Positions 40,536 through 47,775 of a stretch of 64,000 bases of DNA are shown one piece after another. Location of the stretch: assembly GCA_902781045.1 (NCBI GenBank), contig CACZHT010000008.1, positions 62,001 to 126,000 on the forward strand, in the 5' to 3' direction. This DNA comes from an uncultured Bacteroidales bacterium. GTDB lineage: Bacteria > Bacteroidota > Bacteroidia > Bacteroidales > Muribaculaceae. The position numbers and the translations under genes were made by a program. Under the pieces are notes generated by a model. The model was given only the letters and a program-made list of their open reading frames with translations. It had not been told where the DNA came from and searched no databases. Every line of letters begins with the position of its first letter. Within the stretch, counting starts at the first letter, position 1.

Positions 40536-41879
40536 CTACAAGTTACTTAATGCATATAGGGGCATGACATCAACGTGTCGTTGCTCATTGGGTTGCTCGG
40601 GGTCATGATAGTCATACTGGCCAAAGTTTTCGAGCGAAGTTCTGACGGCTTCATGTAGTTGACGCTTGCGCATGAACATCCACAGACTAGGCATGCTGCC
40701 TTGGGTGCTGGCTTTGACCTCAACGGGTAAAACTTTGCCGTTTTTGACTCTCAAGTAGTCGACTTCGGCACTGCTGTTGCGAGACATATTTTGCCAATAG
40801 AACATCTCTGGCTTAATGAAACAGTCTTGGTATTTCATCATTTCAAGTCCTGCAAACATCTCAGAGGCCGGCCCTTTGTTGACAAAATCAACATCAGATG
40901 CTAATAAAACATTGGCAGTAGGGATATCAAGAATCGTTTGCATGACACCCAAGTCAAAAAATAGATATTTTACATAGTTGCTGTTTTGCTCAGCGCCAAG
41001 GGGTAACCCTGTTCCATCGCTGTGTGTTACTGGCACAATCAACCCGGCAAGAGTCAGCAGTTGGAGAACTTCCTTAATCACCGTCGAACGTACATCTCTT
41101 GCTGCTGCTGAATAGGTGAACTTTTCACCAACTTGCAAGGCTACCGAGCGTAGCACTTGACGCATTAGCACGGGTGAAATGCGTTTCTTGTATTTGGCAA
41201 AGTCGTCCTGATAGGCATCAATGATGTCGTGATGGACATGAGCGACTTCCATATAATTATGGTTGGTTACCCATTCGGTGACTGCTGCAGGCATACCGCC
41301 GACTAAATAAAATGACCTTAATTGCTCGACAAGATCGTTGTGTGCTTTATCGGGTAGAGGGTCATCGCTATTGGCATTCTTCTTGAATTTGACCATCATC
41401 TCCAGTCCTTGGGCCATGAGGAACTCATCAAATGAGAAAGGATAGAGATAAAGTGAGCGCACCCGACCAACAGCAAACGATGGGAGGTCTTGAAGGGTGA
41501 ACTCGAGCAACGAACCTGCTGCAATGACATGGAGTTCGGGATAATCTTCCTTGAAATAACGTAGAGCCATGATAGCAGGTTTGCACACTTGTATCTCATC
41601 GATGAAAAGCAGGGTTTCGCCAGGGACAATGGGAATTGAGAGTGTACCACTCAGTTTCTCACATGTGCGTTTGACATCAATGTTCTCGGTAAAGAACTGA
41701 TGCAAGTCGCGTTGTTTTTCAAGATTAATCTCTATGAAGTATCTAAATGATTTACCGAGTTCTCGCACAGCGGTGGATTTTCCCACCTGCCGAGCGCCTC
41801 GAATCAGCAATGGCTTGCGGCCAGTCGAGCACTTCCATTCAAGCAACTTAGCATCTATATGGCGTTTGAAGTAGGTCAT
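40536..41879 (-). CDS. AAA ATPase with DUF4143 domain, module copy A
   Basis: 447 residues. The N-terminal AAA_14 domain has Walker A GARQVGKST (about 28-36) and Walker B LLFIDEIQVCKPAI, followed by VIAAGSLLEFTL (sensor 1). The C-terminal DUF4143 domain contains AEVDYLRVKNGKVLPVEVKA, a PD-(D/E)XK-like pattern (E-V-D ... E-V-K). Such proteins are widespread in Bacteroidales, with unknown roles. Own promoter at 41908-41915, preceded by three 33-bp tandem repeats. AT-richer than surrounding genes. Confidence 0.92.
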   Translation of the reverse strand: MTYFKRHIDAKLLEWKCSTGRKPLLIRGARQVGKSTAVRELGKSFRYFIEINLEKQRDLHQFFTENIDVKRTCEKLSGTLSIPIVPGETLLFIDEIQVCKPAIMALRYFKEDYPELHVIAAGSLLEFTLQDLPSFAVGRVRSLYLYPFSFDEFLMAQGLEMMVKFKKNANSDDPLPDKAHNDLVEQLRSFYLVGGMPAAVTEWVTNHNYMEVAHVHHDIIDAYQDDFAKYKKRISPVLMRQVLRSVALQVGEKFTYSAAARDVRSTVIKEVLQLLTLAGLIVPVTHSDGTGLPLGAEQNSNYVKYLFFDLGVMQTILDIPTANVLLASDVDFVNKGPASEMFAGLEMMKYQDCFIKPEMFYWQNMSRNSSAEVDYLRVKNGKVLPVEVKASTQGSMPSLWMFMRKRQLHEAVRTSLENFGQYDYHDPEQPNEQRHVDVMPLYALSNL

Positions 41880-41907
41880 AAATTTTCTTATGATTGATTT
41901 TCAGGCG

Positions 41908-41915
41908 CAAAGTTA
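41908..41915 (-). promoter_or_regulatory. -7 box for the DUF4143 ATPase (copy A)
   Basis: Minus strand TAACTTTG, 28 bp before the ATG at 41879. Confidence 0.6.
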
Positions 41916-41919
41916 CAAA

Positions 41920-42010
41920 ATTTGTTGAAATCCAAGGTAAAAATCTATAGAAATTTGCTAAAATCCAAGGTAAAAATCTGCTGAAATTTGTCGAAATCCA
42001 AGGTAAAACC
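41920..42010. repeat. 33-bp tandem repeat, about 3 units
   Basis: Units begin ATTTGTTGAAATCCAAGGTA (41920), ATTTGCTAAAATCCAAGGTA (41953) and ATTTGTCGAAATCCAAGGTA (41986). Located directly upstream of the ATPase promoter. Confidence 0.85.
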
Positions 42011-42026
42011 ACAGTTAGTCGCACAT

Positions 42027-42062
42027 AAAAAGAGCCAAGCCCCGATAGGGGAACTGGCTCTT
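42027..42062 (-). terminator. Intrinsic terminator of the OmpP1/FadL gene
   Basis: Minus strand: AAGAGCCA (from 42062) with inner CCCC/GGGG, closing TGGCTCTT, then TTTTT. Confidence 0.75.
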
Positions 42063-42141
42063 GTCTCTTGCTTCTCGCTTTTTTAAGACATAAGAACAGG
42101 AGAACCTTATGTTTAAAGAACATAAGCGAGTTTGGCCTCGC

Positions 42142-42175
42142 GACTCGTAACTCGTAACTTGTAACTCGTTTCCTG
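42142..42175. repeat. Heptamer-period array, 4-5 units
   Basis: GACTCGT, AACTCGT, AACTTGT, AACTCGT, TTCCTGC, directly behind the OmpP1/FadL stop. Confidence 0.85.
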
Positions 42176-42183
42176 CTTCTTGA

Positions 42184-43662
42184 TCAGAACTTGTAGTCAA
42201 TGCCGATGCCTGCCACCTTGTTGGTGCGCGAGAACTTGTCGCTGCCTGCGGGCAGAGCCGGGTTGTTGAGATAGTGCTCCTGGCTGCGGTTGTAGTCCTT
42301 GTAGGTGGTCCAGAAGTAGCCCAGATTGAGCTTGACCTTCTTGCTCAGGTTGATGGCACCGCCCAGGCCAATCGAGTAGCTGTCGCACGAGAATGCGGTG
42401 TGCGTCTGGAAGTCGTCGCTCAGGCCGTAGTCGGTGTTCTGGAAGCCGCAGCTCACGGTGAACATCTGGTTGATGTCCCACTCCACACCGGCTAGTATCT
42501 CGTGAGTGCCGTGCTTGAGGGTCTTCTGTTTGTCATTGGCCATCTCGGCATGCTTGTCGTCGTAGAAGTGGTACTCGACAGTGCCGCGTAGCTTGTGGGG
42601 GATGAACTCATAGCCGGCGGCCACATAGAGCACGCTGGGCAGGTCGTTGGGGGTATTGACACCGTGCTTGTAGGGGGCCATGGCGGTCTCGAACTGCTCG
42701 GATGCCTCGCCCATGGCAGTGGCCTCGAGCGTCTTGGTGTCGTTCTCGATGTGGAGGTTGGTCTTGAACTCATATTTGGCGGCCAGGGTCAGGCCCTTCC
42801 ACTTGAAGTCTACACCGATGATGGGGGTCACGCCCCAGCCCTTCTGGTCGGTGTCCAGAGCGATGTGGGTCAGTCCGCCCTCCTGTCCCAGTGCGGTGAG
42901 CATGGGAGCGTAGGCTGCGGCCTGCTCGGGCGGCAGGGTGGCCAGCGCGGCAGCGGCACGCTGCTTGAGCGCGTCGCCCAGGTTGGCGTTGAGGTGGCCC
43001 TTGTAGTTGCCATTGAACAGGTTGAAACGCAGTCCGGCGTAGGCACTCAGGTTGTCAAGGATGCGGTAGGTGCCGCCCAGTTGACCTCCGAACACATACT
43101 GGCGGCCCTTCATCGATGTGTCGATGGTGTACATGTCGGGAGTGATGGCATCAGCACCCACTATCTGCCGCAGCAGTGGCTGCGAGGCCAGCAGCTGGCC
43201 TGTGGTGGCTGCGATGCCTGACATCACGGCGGCATCGAACATCGACAGGCCGTTCTCGAAGTTGCACTTGCCGCCGCCGCCGGTCACGCCGAAGAACGCG
43301 CTGGCCACCCAGCGGTCTTTCTTGTAGGCGGCATAGAGGCTGGGCAGCACCGGTGCGGTGGCCTTGCCGTCATACTTGCGTATTGTGCTGTGGTCGGGAT
43401 TGGTGTAGGCAAACAGGGGAAAACTGGTCTCGACATCGCGCGTCTGGAAGGCACTCTGGATGTTGAGCGACAGTGTCCAGCCCTCGTTGTCGAGCCAGGC
43501 CAGGCCGGCAGGGTTGGTATAGACGGCGTCAATCTCGGTGGATGCCCCGCGCGCCATCATGCGCTGGAAGGCGATGTGTTGGTTGGTGTTGTGCAGCAGT
43601 CCGCCGGCCCATGATGTGGCGGCGACTGTTGCCAGTGCCAGAAGTGTGTAATTTTTCTTCAT
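42184..43662 (-). CDS. OmpP1/FadL-family outer-membrane protein
   Basis: 492 residues. Signal peptide (KKNYTLLALATVAATSWAGG), then the FadL start with NTNQHIAFQRMMARGASTEI and AVYTNPAGLAWLDN, the conserved N-terminal hatch motif NPAG. The 14-strand barrel follows and ends NKVAGIGIDYKF, with the terminal Phe. It is a channel for hydrophobic compounds or long-chain fatty acids. Single gene with a clear terminator. Confidence 0.95.
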   Translation of the reverse strand: MKKNYTLLALATVAATSWAGGLLHNTNQHIAFQRMMARGASTEIDAVYTNPAGLAWLDNEGWTLSLNIQSAFQTRDVETSFPLFAYTNPDHSTIRKYDGKATAPVLPSLYAAYKKDRWVASAFFGVTGGGGKCNFENGLSMFDAAVMSGIAATTGQLLASQPLLRQIVGADAITPDMYTIDTSMKGRQYVFGGQLGGTYRILDNLSAYAGLRFNLFNGNYKGHLNANLGDALKQRAAAALATLPPEQAAAYAPMLTALGQEGGLTHIALDTDQKGWGVTPIIGVDFKWKGLTLAAKYEFKTNLHIENDTKTLEATAMGEASEQFETAMAPYKHGVNTPNDLPSVLYVAAGYEFIPHKLRGTVEYHFYDDKHAEMANDKQKTLKHGTHEILAGVEWDINQMFTVSCGFQNTDYGLSDDFQTHTAFSCDSYSIGLGGAINLSKKVKLNLGYFWTTYKDYNRSQEHYLNNPALPAGSDKFSRTNKVAGIGIDYKF

Positions 43663-43814
43663 TATGTCGTGTCTTATAGTTTTGGCTGGCGAAATTACTG
43701 CAACTTGCCGACACCATGTTGAAAAATGCCAAAAAAATGTCCTAAAAGCCTAATTCTTGCAAATTGTCACAAAAATTAACACCCGCCAAGTGTTAGCGAG
43801 TGTTAATTTTTTGA

Positions 43815-43848
43815 GCTAGATATTCTAGACAATCTAGATATTCTAGAG
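43815..43848. repeat. CTAG array with perfect 9-bp period
   Basis: CTAG at 43816, 43825, 43834 and 43843. The last CTA is the nhaD stop codon on the minus strand. Confidence 0.9.
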
Positions 43849-45180
43849 AACGAACGAGTCGAGCACCCAATAGGTGACGATGCCGGCCAGATAGCCCACA
43901 AAGGCCACTAGCGTGATGTTGCGCATATACCAGCCGAAGGTGATGCGCTCGATGCCCATGGCCACCACACCGGCGGCACTGCCGATGATGAGCATCGACC
44001 CGCCCACACCGGCACAGTAGGCCAGCAGCTGCCAGAAGATGCCGTCCACGGCCATGTCGCCCGTCGGGGCGATGGGATACATGCCCATGCAGCCGGCCAC
44101 AAGCGGCACGTTGTCAACGATGCTCGAGAGCACGCCGATGATGCCCGTGACCAGATAGTGGTTGCCGCCAGAGACCTCGTTGAGCCACTGGCCCATGGCT
44201 GTGAGCACATGTATCTCTTGCAAGCAGGCCACGGCCATGAGAATGCCCAGGAAGAACATGATGGTGCTCATGTCAATGCGCCCCAGCAGGCGGCTCACGC
44301 GCTTCTTGATGCCCTCCTTGTTGCGGTTGCGCTTGTTGCCGTAGAAGAGTTCGGTCGTGAGCCACACCATGCCCAGGGCAAGCAACATGCCCACAAATGG
44401 GGGCAATCCGGTCAGACCGTGGAAGATGGGAACGAATATCAGTCCGCCCACGCCCAGAAAGAACACGATGCGCTTCTCGCGAGTGGTCAGCTCGTCGGCC
44501 ACAGCATCGACCTTGCCCTCGGGCATAACCAGCTGGCCGCGCAGCCGCCGCTGCAAGATGAGAGCCGGGATGACCATCGACACCAGTGAGGGCAGGAACA
44601 GCTCGGTAATGACGCCCGTGGCAGTGACCATGCCACCATTCCACAACATGATGGTGGTCACGTCGCCGATGGGCGAGAACGCACCGCCCGAGTTGGCCGC
44701 GATGACGATGAGCGAGGCATAGATGAGGCGGTCCTTCTGCTCGCGCACCAGCTTGCGCAGGAGCATGACCATGACGATGCTGGTGGTGAGGTTGTCCAGG
44801 ATGGCACTCAACACAAAGGCCAATATGGCAATGCGCCACATCAGCGTGCGCTTGCTGGTGGTGCGCAGCAGGTCGCGCACAAAGTTGAATCCGCCGTTCT
44901 GGTCCACGACCTCGACAATGGTCATGGCACCCATCAGGAAGAATAGTGTGGTGGCTGTGTCGCCCAGGTGATGCTGGATGATGTTGTTGATGGCCGTCAT
45001 CATCTGGCCGGGGGCCACGCCGGTGACAAACTCCTCTGGCGCGATGGCAAACAAGGTCCAGCAAATCACAAACATCAACAACGCGATGGCCGCCTTGTTG
45101 ACGCGTGTGAAACTCTCGAGGGCTATGGCTGCATAGCCCAGCACAAAAGCCAGGATGATGGCTATGGCGATGGTCGACAT
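43843..45180 (-). CDS. nhaD: Na+/H+ antiporter NhaD
   Basis: 445 residues, about 12-13 membrane helices. NhaD/ArsB-type features: FFLMGAMTIVEVVDQNGGFN, ILDNLTTSIVMVMLLRKLV (unwound helix with NLT), SGGAFSPIGDVTTIMLWNGG and SIVDNVPLVAGCMGM. It exchanges sodium for protons at the inner membrane. Promoter TACCTTTG at 45232-45239. Its stop codon comes from a CTAG nonamer array. Confidence 0.96.
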   Translation of the reverse strand: MSTIAIAIILAFVLGYAAIALESFTRVNKAAIALLMFVICWTLFAIAPEEFVTGVAPGQMMTAINNIIQHHLGDTATTLFFLMGAMTIVEVVDQNGGFNFVRDLLRTTSKRTLMWRIAILAFVLSAILDNLTTSIVMVMLLRKLVREQKDRLIYASLIVIAANSGGAFSPIGDVTTIMLWNGGMVTATGVITELFLPSLVSMVIPALILQRRLRGQLVMPEGKVDAVADELTTREKRIVFFLGVGGLIFVPIFHGLTGLPPFVGMLLALGMVWLTTELFYGNKRNRNKEGIKKRVSRLLGRIDMSTIMFFLGILMAVACLQEIHVLTAMGQWLNEVSGGNHYLVTGIIGVLSSIVDNVPLVAGCMGMYPIAPTGDMAVDGIFWQLLAYCAGVGGSMLIIGSAAGVVAMGIERITFGWYMRNITLVAFVGYLAGIVTYWVLDSFVL

Positions 45181-45231
45181 CTTGGGTGTCTATTTGGTTT
45201 TTTGACCTGTTGTTATCTCAAAAAAGTGCTG

Positions 45232-45239
45232 CAAAGGTA
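45232..45239 (-). promoter_or_regulatory. -7 box for nhaD
   Basis: Minus strand TACCTTTG, 51 bp before the ATG. Confidence 0.6.
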
Positions 45240-45303
45240 CGACTTTTCTCACAATCTAAACGTAAAAAAGACCAGACTATTTTACTTTTCTTGGCACAAA
45301 TGT

Positions 45304-45332
45304 TGCAAGGTAGTCTGAAAATGTCTAATTTT
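45304..45332 (+). promoter_or_regulatory. Possible promoter of the lemA cluster
   Basis: TTGCAAGG, 21 bp later TAATTTTA, one base off TAnnTTTG. This would give a leader of about 105 nt containing the hairpin-rich segment at 45346-45410. Confidence 0.4.
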
Positions 45333-45443
45333 ACACGCTCAAATCTCGTGCCAACGAGCGCAGAGCCGAGCTTGCTCGGGCTATGCCGAGTGCAGCCGAG
45401 ATTATCGAAACCGCAAGTTCAAACTTTTAAATACGATAAAATT

Positions 45444-46043
45444 ATGATGAAAAAAGGATGTCTGATAGCAATTGCTGTCGTTGTCTTGTTGGGATTCGCC
45501 CTGTTCGGCTGGGTCAAGGGCACCTATAACAGTATGGTCAAGTCGCAAGAGGGTGTCGAGGCCGCCTGGGCACAAGTGGAGAACGTCTACCAGCGGCGCG
45601 CCGACCTGATTCCCAACCTGGTGGAGACCGTCAAGGGCTATGCCAAACATGAGCAGGAGACACTGGAGGGGGTCATCAATGCGCGCGCCAAGGCCACATC
45701 AGTGCAGGTCGATGCCAGCAACCTCGACGAGGCACAGATCAAGAAATTCCAAGAAGCACAGGGCGAACTGACGCAGGCATTGAGCCGACTCATCGCCGTG
45801 AGCGAGAACTATCCTGACCTCAAGGCCAACCAGAACTTCCTGGAGTTGCAGTCGCAGCTCGAAGGCACTGAGAACCGCATCACCGTCGAGCGACAGAAGT
45901 TCAACGACACGGCACGGGCTTACAACACCGAGATTCGTACCTTCCCCACCAATATCTTGGCCGGCATCTTCAACTTCGACCGCAAGCCCTACTTTGAGGC
46001 CGAGGCCGGTGCCGACAAGGCTCCCAAGGTGTCTTTTGATTAA
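45444..46043 (+). CDS. lemA: LemA family protein
   Basis: 199 residues from ATG 45444. One N-terminal membrane helix (LIAIAVVVLLGFALFGWV), then the helical-bundle signature YNSMVKSQEGVEAAWAQVEN and YQRRADLIPNLVETVKGYA, and the family C-terminal motif TARAYNTEIRTFPTNILAGI. Frame remains open upstream to 45186, but the membrane helix and family alignment place the start here. Followed by two TPM-domain genes, the usual LemA partners, probably acting together at the inner membrane. Confidence 0.95.
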   Translation: MMKKGCLIAIAVVVLLGFALFGWVKGTYNSMVKSQEGVEAAWAQVENVYQRRADLIPNLVETVKGYAKHEQETLEGVINARAKATSVQVDASNLDEAQIKKFQEAQGELTQALSRLIAVSENYPDLKANQNFLELQSQLEGTENRITVERQKFNDTARAYNTEIRTFPTNILAGIFNFDRKPYFEAEAGADKAPKVSFD

Positions 46044-46067
46044 TCCACAATCACAGCCTCCCGGCTC

Positions 46068-46110
46068 CCCTCCCCTTTGCAAAGGGGAGGGGCAGGGGTG
46101 GGGTTTGGGA
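46068..46110. repeat. C-rich palindrome with TGGGGTTTGG tail
   Basis: CCCCTCCCCTTTGCAAAGGG then GAGGGGCAGGGGTGGGGTTT; almost the same unit occurs at 63594-63640 and, inverted, at 63681-63711. Confidence 0.85.
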
Positions 46111-46143
46111 CCGTTGCATATTACTCAATGCACAATTTCTGCC

Positions 46144-46181
46144 ACGTCTAACGTCTAAAGTCTATCTAACGTCTAACGTCT
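46144..46181. repeat. Heptamer-like array of GTCTAAC words
   Basis: GTCT recurs at 7-bp steps with one 11-bp step (46146, 46153, 46160, 46171, 46178), just before the TPM gene start. Confidence 0.75.
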
Positions 46182-46191
46182 GATAATATAG

Positions 46192-46629
46192 GTGCCACTA
46201 GAAGATTTCATACCCGTTGAGGGCCAGCGGCGCATTGCCCAGGCCATCACCGAGGCCGAACGAATGACCTCGGGCGAGATTTGTGTCCATGTGACCCCGC
46301 ACTGCCTGGGCGAGACTTTGCCTCAGGCCGAGGCGGTGTTTAACGCCAAGCGGCTCTACCGTACGCGCCGCCGCAACGCGGTGCTCATCTACATCGCCTA
46401 TAAGGACCGCAAACTGGCCATCTTGGGCGACAAGGGCATCAACGACCTGGTGCCAAATGGGTTCTGGGACGAGGCCATCGGTGTGCTGACCCATCATCTG
46501 TGCCGCCACAGCCCTGTCGACGGCATCTGCCGGGCTGTGGCACTGATTGGCGACAGACTCAAGAATTACTTTCCTGCCGACCGCGAGGACATCAACGAAC
46601 TGAGCAATGAGGTATCTTACGATGACTGA
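46192..46629 (+). CDS. TPM-domain protein (small, cytosolic)
   Basis: 145 residues from GTG 46192. The TPM domain (TLP18.3/Psb32/MOLO-1) covers the whole protein: GQRRIAQAITEAERMTSGEI near the N-terminus, RNAVLIYIAYKDRKLAILGDKGIND, and a C-terminal helix. No signal peptide or membrane helix, unlike the next gene. Overlaps the next start by 8 bp. Located between LemA and a membrane-bound TPM protein. Confidence 0.88.
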   Translation: MPLEDFIPVEGQRRIAQAITEAERMTSGEICVHVTPHCLGETLPQAEAVFNAKRLYRTRRRNAVLIYIAYKDRKLAILGDKGINDLVPNGFWDEAIGVLTHHLCRHSPVDGICRAVALIGDRLKNYFPADREDINELSNEVSYDD

Positions 46630-47407
46630 CAACAAGCGCCCCTTAGCACTGGTGCTGACTTTGCTTCTGTGCCTGACCATGCTGGCGCAGGTGCCCAAGC
46701 GACCCGACCCACCGCGTCTGGTCAACGACATGGCTGGTGTGCTGGTCAACGATGCAGTGCTCGAAGACACGCTTGAGAGCTTCGCACACAACACCAGCAA
46801 CCAGATTTGCATCGTCACCATGCACGACCTGCAGGGCTACGAGCCTGCCGAGATGGCCTATAAGATAGGGCAGGAGTGGGGCGTGGGCGACAAGCGTTTC
46901 AACAACGGCGTGGTCATCCTCATCAAGCCCAAGACGGCGACAAGTGGGGGCAAGGTGTTCATCGCCACGGGCTATGGCGTGGAGGGCGCACTGCCCGACG
47001 CACTGTGCCGGCGCATCATCGAGAACAAGCTGATTCCGGCTTTCCGCACGGGCGACTATGAGGCTGGTGTGTGGGATGCTCTGGCGGTGATGATGCCCAT
47101 CCTCAAGGGTGAGTATGATGCCGAGGAGTATATGGCTCAGGAGGATGAGATGGGCACTGAGGACATCATTGCCATCATCTTCTTTCTGGCCATTTTCTTC
47201 TATATCTTGTATTGGAGTTCGCACAATGGCGGCAGTTCTGGCTCAAGTGGTCGCAACACCGGCACTTGGGGCGGGCCACCCATCATCTTCACCGGCGGCT
47301 CGGGCTGGGGTGGCAGTTCTGGCTCTAGTGGCTGGGGCGGTGGCTCTAGTTGGGGCGGCTTCGGTGGAGGCTCGTTCGGCGGTGGAGGCGCTGGCGGGTC
47401 ATGGTGA
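46622..47407 (+). CDS. TPM-domain membrane protein with Gly/Ser-rich tail
   Basis: 261 residues from ATG 46622. Signal sequence (LALVLTLLLCLTMLAQVPK), a TPM domain (VNDMAGVLVNDAVLEDTLES ... NNGVVILIKPK ... IATGYGVEGALPDALC), a membrane helix near residue 185-205 (IIAIIFFLAIFFYILYW), and a low-complexity tail of Gly, Ser and Trp ending FGGGSFGGGGAGGSW. This arrangement is the typical YgcG-like partner of LemA. Its TGA overlaps the DUF2752 start. Confidence 0.93.
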   Translation: MTDNKRPLALVLTLLLCLTMLAQVPKRPDPPRLVNDMAGVLVNDAVLEDTLESFAHNTSNQICIVTMHDLQGYEPAEMAYKIGQEWGVGDKRFNNGVVILIKPKTATSGGKVFIATGYGVEGALPDALCRRIIENKLIPAFRTGDYEAGVWDALAVMMPILKGEYDAEEYMAQEDEMGTEDIIAIIFFLAIFFYILYWSSHNGGSSGSSGRNTGTWGGPPIIFTGGSGWGGSSGSSGWGGGSSWGGFGGGSFGGGGAGGSW

Positions 47408-47775
47408 TGCGCCGTTGGCTGGTCTATGGCTTTGCGTTGGCTCTGGCGGTGATGGCCGCAGCGGTCTACTTCACCTTCGACCCCTCGCAGGCCGGTTTCT
47501 TCCCGCGGTGCACGTTCCTCACTCTCACGGGCTACCAGTGTCCCGGATGTGGCTCGCAGCGTGCGCTGCATGCCCTGTTGCACGGCGACATTGCGTCGGC
47601 ATGGCACCACAATGCCGCACTGTTGGTCGCCATCCCCACGGTGGCGGTCTATCTGCTGGGTGAGCTCAAGCGCACCACTTGGCCTCGCTACTACCGCGCC
47701 ATCAGTCGCCCCTGGCTAGTCTACACCATCCTCGCCGCCATCATCCTCTGGTGGGTTGGCCGCAACATTTTCTAG
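47401..47775 (+). CDS. DUF2752 small membrane protein
   Basis: 124 residues from ATG 47401, with an alternative ATG at 47407 (TGATG overlap with the upstream stop). Three membrane helices; the DUF2752 signature FPRCTFLTLTGYQCPGCGSQ, with CPGCG and RALHALLHGD, lies in the first third. Last gene of the lemA cluster. Its TAG shares CTAG with the stop of the convergent regulator gene. Confidence 0.88.
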   Translation: MVMRRWLVYGFALALAVMAAAVYFTFDPSQAGFFPRCTFLTLTGYQCPGCGSQRALHALLHGDIASAWHHNAALLVAIPTVAVYLLGELKRTTWPRYYRAISRPWLVYTILAAIILWWVGRNIF

